Shown here: in pieces, positions 7,642 through 17,311 of the stretch
How the letters are laid out: each line of letters opens with the position of its first letter
How positions within the stretch are numbered: the stretch's first letter is position 1
Assembly: GCA_944386565.1 (NCBI GenBank)
Contig: CALXBO010000013.1
Location: 1 to 51,289 of the forward strand
Direction: 5' to 3'
DNA length: 51,289 nucleotides
Source of the DNA: an uncultured Ruthenibacterium sp.
GTDB lineage: Bacteria; Bacillota; Clostridia; Oscillospirales; Ruminococcaceae
Made by a program: the position numbers and the translations under genes
The notes under the pieces: model-generated
Databases searched by the model: none
The model's input: the letters and a program-made list of their open reading frames with translations, nothing else
What the model was told of the DNA's origin: nothing

Positions 7642-10600
7642 TTATTCCGCGAGTTCGATGAGCGCGCCGCCGAGCGCGACGGCGCAGAGATACAGCCGCA
7701 CGGGCACACCCGGCGTGAGGCGGGAGAGCACCAGCGCGTACGTCGCGACCTGCGGGGCGTAGGCCGTTTTCAGACGCTGTGCGTACTGCGCCTCGCTCTC
7801 TCCGGGCAGCATGAGGTCGGTCTTGTAATCCACCACGACCCAGCCCTGTTCAGTGCGCACGGCGAGGTCGATCACGCCGTGGAGATCGACGGGTCTCCCG
7901 TCCGGGCGGCAGCCGGGCAGCGAGCGGAAGATGTGTTCATAGAGCGGGTCGGCGGCGTCGTCCGCCGAGAGCCAGAACGGATATTCCGTCACAGCGCCGC
8001 CTCCGGCCAGCAGCGTTCGCAGCGCAGAGCCGTCCCGGAGAATGTCACGGCACAGTGTTGCGGCGTGCGCGGCGAGATGCTGTGCGGGCGCGCCGTCCTT
8101 CTCTTCGAGCCCGAGCATGCGGCGCTCGGCCGCCGACAGCTGCGGCGGCAGTGTCTCGTTCGCGGCCTGCGCGGCCAGCGGGAGCAGCCGCGCTTCGTCC
8201 CACGCGCTCCGGTTCACGGCGAGTTCGAGCGTCCGGTGCACGATCGTTCCCCAGAGATTGCCGTGGGGCTGTTGCGCGGGCGCGTCCGCTGTGTCGTCCT
8301 GTGCGAGGCGCGCCGGGGGCTCGGGGTGATCAAGGCCGCTCGGTGTGACGGAGATGCGAGAAGCTCCGGGCAGCGACGCGAGCGCGTGTTTGAGTTTTGC
8401 GTCCTGCGACGCGTCCGGAGCGTCCGCTCCGCGCTCGGTCAGATTGCACGGCGTTCCCTGCGGGTCGAAGAGGGGGGACGTATCCCAACCGGGAAGTGCC
8501 CCGGGTTTCAATTCCGGACAGTCCAGAAGTCCCCACGCGTCGCCGCCCACGGACGGGCAGCGGCCGACGAGAAGCAGCTCGGCGGCGCGCGTTGCGGCCA
8601 CATAGACAAGGCGGTCGTTCTCCGCCGCGGCAAATTTCTCCTCTTCCCCGGAGGCGTCGTCCCATCCCGGCGGCACGGCGGTGAAGCGTTGTCCGTCCTC
8701 TCCGGCGCGCCGGCCCGAAAAGCGGAGTAGGGCTTTTTCGCGCCGCATGTGCCGGACAGGGCCGCGCGAGGTGACCTTCCCCGGCGCGAGGAATACAACG
8801 CGCGCCTCCAGCCCCTTTGATTTGTGCAGGTTCATCACCTGGACCTGATCGGCGTCCGGTTCGCTGTCGAGCTGGCGCTCCAGCGAACTGTGCGCGAGCT
8901 GGACGGCTCGTCCGAGCAGCCCGTGCAAACTCTGATCCGGCGCGCGGCGCAGCATCGCGAGATACTGGCACACCCAGCTGAAATCCTGCCCGCGGTCCGC
9001 GCCGTCCCAGAGACCGAAATCCCCGGACAGCAGTTCCTCGACAAGCGCCGACGGCGGCAGCTCCGCGCACAGGCGCTGCGCCCGGCGCATCCGCGCGAGC
9101 ATCCGCGCAGGAGAGGAAAGCCCGTCCGGCAGATTCGCAATTTCGGACGCGTCCGTGCGAAGCAGCGTCATGAGGTCACAGCCCGTGTGCTGCTGCACCG
9201 CGAAGATCTGCGCGGGGGAGACGCCTGCGCTGTCGAGCAGCTGCACGGCCGCCACGGGATTGCGCGGATGCAAGAGAAAATCGCACCACAGCGCGCAGCG
9301 CGCGACAGGCAGAGTGTCGGAGAGATCGTGCTGTCCGCTGGCGTTCACGGGGATGTGCCGCGCCCGCAGCGCGTCGCGGTATACTTCCACCTGGCTCTTG
9401 GTGCGGCACAGAATCATGAAATCCCGGAACGCCGCGCGCTTTGTCTCCACCGCGCGCTCGATGAACGCGGCGACGGCGGCAGGGCAGCCCTCCGGGTCCT
9501 CCGCCGGGAACGAATACGCGCCCGAACCCGGAGCCGTCCGGCCGGACGGCGAGTGCATCTCGATGAACCCGGCCTGATAGTCCGTCCCCGTCATCACGGG
9601 GCAGAAGATGCCGGTGACGTACTCGCACAGCGCTTCGGTGCTGCGGAAATTGTACTGCATCGTCGCGACCCGCCCGGCCTGCCCCTGCGCAAACAGCCGG
9701 CGCACCTGATCGTACACCTCGATGTCCGCGCGGCGGAAGCGATAGATGGACTGCTTCGGGTCGCCGACGAGGAACAGGCTGCCGGGGCGCGGCACGCACT
9801 TGGTCCAGTCGCGGTCGAAGTGTTCCGCCGTCAGGTAGAACAGCAGCTGCGCCTGCACGGGATCGGTGTCCTGAAATTCATCCACGTAGATGACGCGCCA
9901 ACGGCTGCCGAATGTCCGGCGCGCATCGGGGTCGTCCCGCACGAGGTCGCGGGCACGCGTCAGCAGATCGTCGAACGACACAAAGCCGCGCGCCTGTTTG
10001 TCCCGCACCATCGCATCGCGGCAGCGCTCGAGCGCTTCGGAGATGAGGGCGTGCAGCAGTTCGTCACGCTGTTTCACAAGCCCGGAGATGTCTTTCGTTT
10101 GCAGGATCAGGCGGATGCAGCCGTGCACAAAGCGGCATTCCGGCGACTGTTCCTGCTTGCGGAGCACAGGCTCCAGCTGCGCAAGTTCCCGCCGCCGCTC
10201 TGCGAGCGTCGCAATGCTTTTCGCCGTCGGATTGCTGCGCGCCTCCAGCTTGTCGATCTCGGCTTTCCATTTGGACGCGGTGCGGGAGTTCTCGGAAAAT
10301 TCGTTCCACGCGGCAACGGCGGGGGAGTCGGGGTCGGGAATCAGGCGCTGCAGGTCGAGTTTTTTCGGCGAGCCGTCCTCCCATTGGGTCACCGACACGG
10401 AGCAGCCGCGCCGGTTGCGCGCGGTTGTGAACGCTTCCGCGAGGAACACCCAGTCGGCGGCCTCTTCGGCCGATGTGATCGGCTCAAACGTGAGCGCGCG
10501 TGTGAGCCACGACGTGCACGGCGCGGCAGCGCCGTCCGGTAAGAGCGCGGCGATCCCGGCGCGCATCTGCTCGGCCCCGGCGATGAGCGCTTTCTCAAGG

Positions 10601-11178
10601 CGCGAATATTCCGGCGAGCCGGGAACAAGGCGCACCGCCTGCGCGTCCCCGCACGCGAGAAGGCGGAGAAACGCCTCCTGCAGGCCGGACGGCTCGATGC
10701 CGAGCGCCCGGAGGGATGCGAACCGGTCCTCGTGTTCGCGGCAGTACGCCTCGAAGAACTCGCGCACGTACCGCGCCGTTGCGCTCTCGTCCAGCATCAC
10801 CGGCGAGAAACCGAGCCCCGCGGCAAGCGGCATCTCGCTCAGCATCCGCTGGCAGAAGCTGTGCACCGTGCTGATCTGCACGGCGTCCACGCGCGCGATG
10901 ATCTCCGTCAGCCGCGCGGCTTCTTCCGGGGTGGCGGCGGCGTTCCGGCGCTCGCACAGCGCGTCCGTGAGACGCTCGCGGAGCTGGTTCGTCGCCTTGT
11001 TGGTAAACGTGATGGCGGCGAGCTCCTCCGGGGCGCAGAATCCGCCCGCGAGCTGATTCACCATGCGCTGCACGATCAGATGCGTCTTTCCCGCGCCCGC
11101 ACCGGCCTCCACGAGCCAGTTGGCGCGGTAGCTCTGCGCGTCGCGCTCGAGAAAGCTGCGAAGCTCCGCTTCCGTCAT
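7642..11178 (-). CDS. addA: UvrD-family helicase/exonuclease, AddA subunit
   Basis: Encodes 1178 residues, close to the usual AddA length. It has Walker A GAGAGAGKT at about residues 24-32, the helicase motif II DEFQDTDPVQ from about residue 433, VGDPKQSIYRFR and NFRST. The C-terminal RecB-type nuclease has GVIDLAV and DYKTD (about residues 1117-1121). With AddB it unwinds and resects double-strand breaks before RecA loading. The start is the ATG at 11178, after AAAGGAGGAATTT; an upstream extension would overlap addB and lacks homologous features. It is the last gene of a dgt-addB-addA order. Confidence 0.92.
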   Translation of the reverse strand: MTEAELRSFLERDAQSYRANWLVEAGAGAGKTHLIVQRMVNQLAGGFCAPEELAAITFTNKATNQLRERLTDALCERRNAAATPEEAARLTEIIARVDAVQISTVHSFCQRMLSEMPLAAGLGFSPVMLDESATARYVREFFEAYCREHEDRFASLRALGIEPSGLQEAFLRLLACGDAQAVRLVPGSPEYSRLEKALIAGAEQMRAGIAALLPDGAAAPCTSWLTRALTFEPITSAEEAADWVFLAEAFTTARNRRGCSVSVTQWEDGSPKKLDLQRLIPDPDSPAVAAWNEFSENSRTASKWKAEIDKLEARSNPTAKSIATLAERRRELAQLEPVLRKQEQSPECRFVHGCIRLILQTKDISGLVKQRDELLHALISEALERCRDAMVRDKQARGFVSFDDLLTRARDLVRDDPDARRTFGSRWRVIYVDEFQDTDPVQAQLLFYLTAEHFDRDWTKCVPRPGSLFLVGDPKQSIYRFRRADIEVYDQVRRLFAQGQAGRVATMQYNFRSTEALCEYVTGIFCPVMTGTDYQAGFIEMHSPSGRTAPGSGAYSFPAEDPEGCPAAVAAFIERAVETKRAAFRDFMILCRTKSQVEVYRDALRARHIPVNASGQHDLSDTLPVARCALWCDFLLHPRNPVAAVQLLDSAGVSPAQIFAVQQHTGCDLMTLLRTDASEIANLPDGLSSPARMLARMRRAQRLCAELPPSALVEELLSGDFGLWDGADRGQDFSWVCQYLAMLRRAPDQSLHGLLGRAVQLAHSSLERQLDSEPDADQVQVMNLHKSKGLEARVVFLAPGKVTSRGPVRHMRREKALLRFSGRRAGEDGQRFTAVPPGWDDASGEEEKFAAAENDRLVYVAATRAAELLLVGRCPSVGGDAWGLLDCPELKPGALPGWDTSPLFDPQGTPCNLTERGADAPDASQDAKLKHALASLPGASRISVTPSGLDHPEPPARLAQDDTADAPAQQPHGNLWGTIVHRTLELAVNRSAWDEARLLPLAAQAANETLPPQLSAAERRMLGLEEKDGAPAQHLAAHAATLCRDILRDGSALRTLLAGGGAVTEYPFWLSADDAADPLYEHIFRSLPGCRPDGRPVDLHGVIDLAVRTEQGWVVVDYKTDLMLPGESEAQYAQRLKTAYAPQVATYALVLSRLTPGVPVRLYLCAVALGGALIELAE

Positions 11179-11192
11179 AACAAATTCCTCCT

Positions 11193-13745
11193 TTACGAGC
11201 GGCAGAATCCACGGTACGGGCAGAACGTCCCGCATGCGCGGCGGTCGGCGCGCTGTTCCTCGCTGCCCGTCTCCCACGCGCCGCCGGACCACGACAGGCA
11301 CGGGTTGCGCGGCGGGTCTCCGGCGTTTGCGCACAGCAAATCGAGAAACGCTTCGAGCTGCGCGGCGGCCTGTGCGCGCGGCCCGGCGGACATGTCGCGC
11401 TCCAGCACGCTGCCGTCGCGCAGGCTCAGATACGACGCGCGGCGCACCGCGCCGGGCTCGCCGAGCAGAGCCTCGGCGGCGAGTGTGTACAAAAGCGGCT
11501 GCACATAGCGCTCGGGATGGTCGCGGTATTTGCCGATGTCGCCCGTCTTGTAGTCGACGATGGCGAGGCTGCCGTCCGCCAGACGGTCGATGCGGTCGAT
11601 GCTGCCGTTCACGTGCAGCGCGTATTTTCCGACGTTCACGACGACGTCGCCGTGCGCGCCGCCGAACCCGACCTCCGTGCCCGCGACGGTGCTGCCTTCG
11701 GCAAGGCTCTTCGCCCCTGTGAGCACGAGCGCCATCGCGCGCGCCGTGTCGGCGGCGACGCGCTCATCGGACGCGGGCGGGTACGTGCGCCGCAGCGCCT
11801 CGGCGCGCAGCGCGAGGATGCACTCGGCATCGGCTTCCCGGCGCACCGGGCGCGAGAAATACTCCTCCAGCGCGCCGTGCACCAGCGTGCCGATCGCCCC
11901 CGCATCGAGCCAGCGGGTGCGCGGCGGCTCCACGGCGAGCGGTTCGGTGAGCTGCAGGAAATATTGCAGATAGAAGCGGTACGGGCACGTCAGCGCCGTC
12001 TCGAGCGCGCTGGCGGAGAAGCTGCTCTGCGCCAGCCAGTCCGTAAAATCCGGGAACACGCGGGGCGGCGTGCCTGTTTTGAACGCTTTTTTGGGCGCTT
12101 CGGATGCTTCGGGAACGTCCGGCAGATCGGGCGCATCGGCGAACCCGAACGTCTCTTCGGGGCAAGTGTGCCGCAGCTGTGTGTAGATCAGCGCGGCGGG
12201 CTGCTCCTGCAGATCGTCCGACGTGTAGTCGGGCCGAATGAGAACCGCGCGCCCCTCGTGGTTCGCAAGCAGCGTGCGCAGGCTGAGAGCGAGGTCTTTT
12301 CCGGCGGCATTCGGCACGGCGCCGAACGCGGAGACGGCCGGGCGCGCGGCCATTTCGTTTGCGGAGAGCCCTGCGGCGTATACGACGTCCGCGCCCGTGC
12401 CGAGGCACTGGTCGAACGTGCCGCAGAAGAGCGCGTTCTCCGCCGGAGCAGCGGAATACCGGAAGTCCCCGCCGGATTCCAGCAAAAGCCGCACGAGGTC
12501 GCCGCCCGCATTGCACAGCTGCGCCGTCACGGCGCGCATCTGCGCCACCGCCGCGCCGGCTGCGGCGTCGCGCACGCGCCAGTGCGCCTGCAAAAACGCG
12601 GCGAGCGCATCGCGCTGCCCCTCGCCCGGCGTCAGCGCCGCAAAGACGAGCGCGAAGAAATCCTTCCACGCGCGGCGGTTTTCGCTGAGCGCTTCGGAGT
12701 CGCCGGGCAGCGGCTCCCACACGAGGGCGTAGCGCTCCCGGCCGCGCCAGACCTTGCAGCCGCGCAGCCGGCGCAGCAGCGCGCCGGGCGCGGGCACGGC
12801 AAAGCCGGGCGTGTTCAGAAGGTCGATCAGGCGCTCGGCCTCAAAGCCGCCGTCGCGCCAGTCGGCAAGGCCGCGCAGCAGGGCAAACAGGCTGCTGTGG
12901 CGCAGCGGGATGCCGCCCTCGACGGCGACGGGCACGCCGAGACGGCAGCCCTCGCGCTGGAACGCGAGCGCGTATTCGAGCGTCGGCACGGCCACGGCCG
13001 CGCGCGACGGGGACATACCGGACTGCGCGAGGTCGGAGAAGACGAAGCGCACCTCGTTTTCCTGCCCGCGGCAGCGCACGAAGCGGCAGCGCCCGCGCAG
13101 ACGGTCCCGCAGTTCTGCGGCGTCCGGACGCGCGGGTTCGATCACGGTCTCGCGCCCGCCGGACGCGGCGTCCCACAGGCGCTGTTCCAGTGTTGTCAGC
13201 TCCGCTGTGGCGAGACGCGCGAATTCCTGCGCGGGCGGCGGAACTTCGCCGCGCTCAAGACGTCCGGCGGCAAGACGGTACAGTGCGGGGCGCGTCAGCG
13301 CGCGTGTCTCTTCCAGATACTGATTCAGACGGGCGCGCAGAGCGCGCAGAAGCGCCGCGTCGCGGCCATCCGGAATATCGGCGCCGTCGAGCTCCCACGC
13401 CTCGAGCTGCCGCCACAGCGCGCGGACGGCAGCGGGCGTTTTCCAGGCGTCCGGGAACGCCTCGCCGCCCGCTTCGCACAAAAGACGCAGCACGGCCTGT
13501 TCCGTCTCAAGGCGCGTCAGCAGGCGCGGCGCGCTGTCTGCGGCCGTCACGCCGGAGCAGACGTCCGCGGCCAGCGTGAAGACGGAGTGCGCCGTCACGC
13601 CCGCAATGCCCCGTCCGCGCCGCGCGCACTGAGCCAAAATACGCCGCCCCGCACTGCGGGACGGCGCCAGAAGCACGCGCCGGACGGGCTGGGTCGCGCA
13701 GAACGCAAGGATCTGCGCGCAGAGGTCCGGTCGGGGTTCCTTCAT
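11193..13745 (-). CDS. addB: AddB-like PD-(D/E)XK nuclease, shortened
   Basis: Encodes 850 residues, about 300 shorter than typical AddB. The nuclease domain is clear: DYKTG at about residues 731-735, followed by RYVQPLLYTLAAEAL. The Fe-S cysteines typical of AddB are present: one before the nuclease (CPYRFYLQYFLQL) and a C-terminal cluster CGTFCPYRGFC at about residues 838-848. The N terminus (VRRVLLAPSRSAGRR) has no Walker A P-loop where AddB proteins normally carry one. It lies 14 bases upstream of addA, so the two are almost certainly co-transcribed. The ATG at 13745 follows an AGAAGG-type ribosome site. Confidence 0.82.
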   Translation of the reverse strand: MKEPRPDLCAQILAFCATQPVRRVLLAPSRSAGRRILAQCARRGRGIAGVTAHSVFTLAADVCSGVTAADSAPRLLTRLETEQAVLRLLCEAGGEAFPDAWKTPAAVRALWRQLEAWELDGADIPDGRDAALLRALRARLNQYLEETRALTRPALYRLAAGRLERGEVPPPAQEFARLATAELTTLEQRLWDAASGGRETVIEPARPDAAELRDRLRGRCRFVRCRGQENEVRFVFSDLAQSGMSPSRAAVAVPTLEYALAFQREGCRLGVPVAVEGGIPLRHSSLFALLRGLADWRDGGFEAERLIDLLNTPGFAVPAPGALLRRLRGCKVWRGRERYALVWEPLPGDSEALSENRRAWKDFFALVFAALTPGEGQRDALAAFLQAHWRVRDAAAGAAVAQMRAVTAQLCNAGGDLVRLLLESGGDFRYSAAPAENALFCGTFDQCLGTGADVVYAAGLSANEMAARPAVSAFGAVPNAAGKDLALSLRTLLANHEGRAVLIRPDYTSDDLQEQPAALIYTQLRHTCPEETFGFADAPDLPDVPEASEAPKKAFKTGTPPRVFPDFTDWLAQSSFSASALETALTCPYRFYLQYFLQLTEPLAVEPPRTRWLDAGAIGTLVHGALEEYFSRPVRREADAECILALRAEALRRTYPPASDERVAADTARAMALVLTGAKSLAEGSTVAGTEVGFGGAHGDVVVNVGKYALHVNGSIDRIDRLADGSLAIVDYKTGDIGKYRDHPERYVQPLLYTLAAEALLGEPGAVRRASYLSLRDGSVLERDMSAGPRAQAAAQLEAFLDLLCANAGDPPRNPCLSWSGGAWETGSEEQRADRRACGTFCPYRGFCRS

Positions 13746-13770
13746 GAAAGATGCCTTCTTTCGTTCGATT

Positions 13771-15207
13771 TCAGGTGATGCCGCACGCGTCGCGGTAGAG
13801 CGTGCGGGCGTATCCGTCCGTCATGCCGCTGAGGTAGTCCGTGACGGCGAGGATGCGCAGGTACAGATCCGTTCCCTCGTCGCCGGTGCGCGCCGCGCGG
13901 TAGTCCTGCAGATGGCGCTCGGGCATCGTGACGAGATACTTGCGGTCGGCGCTCGTGGGCTTTGCGTCCGGCGTCTGGTACGCCTTGTCGCAATAGAGCA
14001 CGGCGCTCACATATTTCTCCAGCAGGAACGTGACGATGGACTCCGCCGCGAGCTCAAGGCGCAGCACGGCGCGGGAGTCGTACGCGAAGCGGGCGGTGAT
14101 CTCCTTGAGCACGTGCAGCGTGAACGCGTGGTTCGTCCCGTCGAACAGCTCGTTGCGGAACGTTCCGTCCATGATGTCCCTGTAGTGGTAACTGAAGCTG
14201 TACACCGCCGCGTTCATCAGCCAGTAGCGCGCCTGAAGCAGCCACGCGTGTAAGATGTGCGCGCCGTCCTCCGGCGGTGCGGCGCGCAGCGCGTCCTCGA
14301 GTTCAAGCAGCAGGCGGTGCGTGTAGTCCTGCGCGGACTTCGGCTCGATCGCGCTTGCATCGTAGAACGAGCGGTAGCACGCGATGAATTCCTCCAACGT
14401 GAACAGGTGCTTGCTCAGCGCGTCCTCGAGGTCGGCGGTCGCGTAGGCGATGTCGTCCGCGGCCTCCATCAGATACGTCAGCGGATGGCGGCACACAGCC
14501 CCGTCGGCGCCGTGCATCCCGAGCGTGTCCGTCACGCGGCGGAACACATCGGCCTCGGCGGCAAAATAGCCGAGTTTGTGGAGCTTCACATCCGGGTCGT
14601 TGCGGCGGAAGTGGCACGAGTCGGTCGGGTATTTCAGCAGCGCGCCCATCACGGCCATCGAGAGGTTGATGCCGCTGCCGAAACGGGACTTCGCCAGCAG
14701 GCGCAGCGCCTGCGCGTTGCCCTCGAAATGCTCGAGGTCCGAGGCCATCTGCGGCGTCAGCCATGCGCGCAGCGGCTTGTTTTTGTATTGGATGCGGTCG
14801 AGCACCGAGGAGAACCACTCGCCGATCAGCGCCTCGCCGAAGTGACCGAACGGCGGGTTGCCGAGATCGTGCAGAAGCGCCACGCACGCCAGCACGGAGG
14901 GGATCTCCATGCGGTAGCGGCGCAGTTCCTCCTTCGCGTATTGGCTCGTGTCTCCCGTCAGCATCATGCCGAGCTGGCGCGCAACGGTCGAAACTTCGAT
15001 CGAGTGCGTCAGCCGCGTGCGCACAAAGTCGCCCTTGTCGAGCGGAAAGACCTGCGTCTTGTCCTGCAAACGGCGGAACGACGCGCTGTTGATGAGGTGG
15101 TTGTAGTCGATCTCGAACGGGTTCACCGGAAAGCGCGCGAACACTTCCGGCAGCGCCGTTTCTCCGCCGAGTTTCTCCGTGGAGAGCAGGGCGTTCCATT
15201 CCATCAT
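13771..15207 (-). CDS. dgt: dGTP triphosphohydrolase (HD domain)
   Basis: Encodes 478 residues. It contains the Dgt N-terminal pattern SASFRRLQDKTQVFPL, the first HD-domain His in RTRLTHSIEVS, the HD pair in LLHDLGNPPFGHFGE, and the distal Asp in EAADDIAYATADLEDAL. The enzyme cleaves dGTP to deoxyguanosine and triphosphate and influences dNTP pools; HD relatives also act in phage defence. The start could be 15207 or 15204 (consecutive ATG codons); AGGGGG lies at a suitable distance. A good promoter precedes it, and addB begins 25 bases after its stop, suggesting a dgt-addB-addA operon. Confidence 0.9.
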   Translation of the reverse strand: MMEWNALLSTEKLGGETALPEVFARFPVNPFEIDYNHLINSASFRRLQDKTQVFPLDKGDFVRTRLTHSIEVSTVARQLGMMLTGDTSQYAKEELRRYRMEIPSVLACVALLHDLGNPPFGHFGEALIGEWFSSVLDRIQYKNKPLRAWLTPQMASDLEHFEGNAQALRLLAKSRFGSGINLSMAVMGALLKYPTDSCHFRRNDPDVKLHKLGYFAAEADVFRRVTDTLGMHGADGAVCRHPLTYLMEAADDIAYATADLEDALSKHLFTLEEFIACYRSFYDASAIEPKSAQDYTHRLLLELEDALRAAPPEDGAHILHAWLLQARYWLMNAAVYSFSYHYRDIMDGTFRNELFDGTNHAFTLHVLKEITARFAYDSRAVLRLELAAESIVTFLLEKYVSAVLYCDKAYQTPDAKPTSADRKYLVTMPERHLQDYRAARTGDEGTDLYLRILAVTDYLSGMTDGYARTLYRDACGIT

Positions 15208-15265
15208 GATTGAGGTTCCCCCTTGATGCGCCGCGCGCGGTCACGCGGGCGCGAAACTTTTCTCC

Positions 15266-15294
15266 AGTATAGCAAATCGTGCGCTCATTCACAA
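15266..15294 (-). promoter_or_regulatory. Promoter of dgt-addB-addA
   Basis: Read on the minus strand: TTGTGA (-35, 15289-15294), a 17-base spacer and TATACT (-10, 15266-15271), about 60 bases upstream of the dgt start. Confidence 0.7.
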
Positions 15295-15303
15295 GAAAAC
15301 GCC

Positions 15304-15343
15304 GAAAAAAGCGCGCCCGGCGCGGCGTGTGCGCACCGGGCGC
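15304..15343 (-). terminator. Terminator of the clpP-AAA+ operon
   Basis: Read on the minus strand, GCGCCCGG pairs with CCGGGCGC (plus positions 15336-15343 and 15313-15320) and then runs into six T. It separates the accessory block from dgt. Confidence 0.75.
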
Positions 15344-15355
15344 GGCAAGCGGACG

Positions 15356-17287
15356 TCACGCGCCGCGCAGGCCGAAGCGTCCGGCCTTTTCCTCGCGCAG
15401 CGCATCGAAGCCTGCCTCGAGTTCGCGCACGGCACAAGCGAGGTCGTCCTGTTTCAGGCTGCCCATCGACTCGGGGCGGAAATCGTCCTCCTTGGCCAGA
15501 CGCTGCGCCTGCATCCGGATGCAGGCCTCGAGCAGGCGGCGCGCCTCACGGCCCGAGCCGAAGTCCTCCTCCTGCGCGCGGCGCTCAAAGTACGGCACAG
15601 CCGTCTCACGCCAGCGGGAGGGCAGCTTGAGCAGCTGTTTTTCGGCCAGCTTTTCGAAGATGGCGGGCAGTTCCTTGTCGGGGCTGTACGGGTCGAACTG
15701 GATCGTGCCCGTGATGCGGCTCGCAAGGCCGGGGTTTGCGTTGAGAAACGCGCGCATCCGGTTGTCCTTCGCGCCGCCGTATCCCGCGAAGATGACGACG
15801 CGGTCGGGCTCGAGGTTTTCCAGTTCGATGCACAGCTGGCCCATCGCCTCCTGCGCGAAGTGGTCGTTGTTCAGCCCCGCCTCGCCCGACTCCGCGAGCG
15901 CGTACGCCTCGTCGATCAGCAGGAACGGGTGGTTTTCAAACAGCTCGTGGATCATCGGTGCGGTCTGACCGACGTATTTCGCCTTGAGCTGCGCGCCCGA
16001 GACCTGGCAGAACGTGTCGCACCAGCACTCGCCGCCCAGAAGATCGCTTTCCTGCAGCCAGTAGTGCAGCAGACGCGCGGCCGTCGTCTTGCCGGTGCCC
16101 GGCGCGCCGGCAAACAGAAGCACCTGCCCGTGCTTTTGCATCGGGAAATTGTGCTGCCAGCGATGTTTGTTCAGACGCATCATGTCCACCACACTCTGCA
16201 GCTGCCGCTTGACGTTCTCGCATCCGTACATCGTGGGCTCTTCGGCGCGCACTTTGGCCTGCCTGCGCTTGCGGTCGGCGATGGCCTGCGCCATCGGCCG
16301 AAGCGCCTCGCTGCGCGTCAGCGCGCGGGTTTCTCCCAGCCCGGCCGGAAAATTCTTGTGCAGAAGCCGCGCGTATTTCTCCACGTTCGCGTTGGTGACG
16401 CCGCCGCTCTGCGAGCGGTAGATGTCCAGCTCCTTGAGCACGGTCTGCGGGCGGCAGCGCCGGTCCAGTTTCAGATGGAAATAGTCCAGCTGCTGCGTGA
16501 GGAGCTTCCGGTTGTACGCCGCCGAAAACGCGGGCTTTTTCACCTGCACGGCGTCCGCGGCACACGAGAAGATCAGCTCCTCCGCAAGCGATGCCGAGCC
16601 GGGATTCGAGGTGCCGAACATGCCGAAGCTGCGCTTGTCCTTCCAGTAGTGGATGGGGACGACGACCATCGTCAGGCTGCGCATCTTCACCTGCCGCTCG
16701 ATCTCCGGCAGAAGATCCGGGCCGGGGCTGTCGGTGCAGATCACCAGCGGGTGGCGGCTTTGCACGCGCGTCCAGTGCGGGCAGCGCACGCGCTGACCCT
16801 GCTTATTCACGCGGAACGAATCGGACAGCATCTGATCGATCGTGACGAACGTGCCGTCGGAGTTCGGCGGCGTGAAGACGGGAAGCATGTTCTCGAGGCT
16901 GACGCGTTCGTCCGGTTCCTCGAAGATCATGTCCAGCAGGTCGTCCGAGTCATCCGGATCCGGCGCGTCGAGAAGCTCCGACCGGCTCAGAGAATCGTCT
17001 TCGTACACGCCGCCGTGCAGTGCGGCGATGTAGGCAGCCGCCATCAGCCCGAGTTCCTGCGTCTCGCTCATGATGACGCAGCACAGATGGTCGCCCTGGA
17101 GGGTGACATGGTTGATGTCGCTGAAATGCTGCGCGATCGCAAGATCGCTGCGGACTTCCTCTTCGGACAGAAACGGAACGACGACGCAATCCACGCTCGC
17201 CTGAATTTCCGTGAATTTCTGTTCCGTCCGGATGAGTTCGGGAAGATAAATGGGATTGTGCTGCGTTTCCATGCCATTCGGTTTCAT
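15356..17287 (-). CDS. CbbX/SpoVK-like AAA+ ATPase with large novel N-terminal region
   Basis: Encodes 643 residues. The C-terminal half is a clear AAA+ module of the CbxX/CfqX (SpoVK) group: Walker A AGAPGTGKTTAARLL, pore-loop region KAKYVGQTAPMI, Walker B FLLIDEAYAL, sensor-1 region VIFAGYGG and the typical NPGLASRI segment. The first 330 or so residues are not recognised. They include an acidic stretch (PDPDDSDDLLDMIFEEPDE) and a region (VVVPIHYWKD onward) that might be a degenerate second ATPase. The last seven residues, RFGLRGA, resemble a hydrophobic docking tail, but this is speculation. The ATG at 17287 is chosen because AAGGAGGAAAT lies directly upstream. It begins 24 bases after clpP and is probably its unfoldase partner. 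Confidence 0.8.
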   Translation of the reverse strand: MKPNGMETQHNPIYLPELIRTEQKFTEIQASVDCVVVPFLSEEEVRSDLAIAQHFSDINHVTLQGDHLCCVIMSETQELGLMAAAYIAALHGGVYEDDSLSRSELLDAPDPDDSDDLLDMIFEEPDERVSLENMLPVFTPPNSDGTFVTIDQMLSDSFRVNKQGQRVRCPHWTRVQSRHPLVICTDSPGPDLLPEIERQVKMRSLTMVVVPIHYWKDKRSFGMFGTSNPGSASLAEELIFSCAADAVQVKKPAFSAAYNRKLLTQQLDYFHLKLDRRCRPQTVLKELDIYRSQSGGVTNANVEKYARLLHKNFPAGLGETRALTRSEALRPMAQAIADRKRRQAKVRAEEPTMYGCENVKRQLQSVVDMMRLNKHRWQHNFPMQKHGQVLLFAGAPGTGKTTAARLLHYWLQESDLLGGECWCDTFCQVSGAQLKAKYVGQTAPMIHELFENHPFLLIDEAYALAESGEAGLNNDHFAQEAMGQLCIELENLEPDRVVIFAGYGGAKDNRMRAFLNANPGLASRITGTIQFDPYSPDKELPAIFEKLAEKQLLKLPSRWRETAVPYFERRAQEEDFGSGREARRLLEACIRMQAQRLAKEDDFRPESMGSLKQDDLACAVRELEAGFDALREEKAGRFGLRGA

Positions 17288-17311
17288 ACGGATTTCCTCC
17301 TTGCGGTTCAC

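Noticed and set aside
11517..13778. A 753-codon plus-strand frame opposite addB
   Set aside because: Shadow of the GC-rich addB frame; no ribosome site, no domain.
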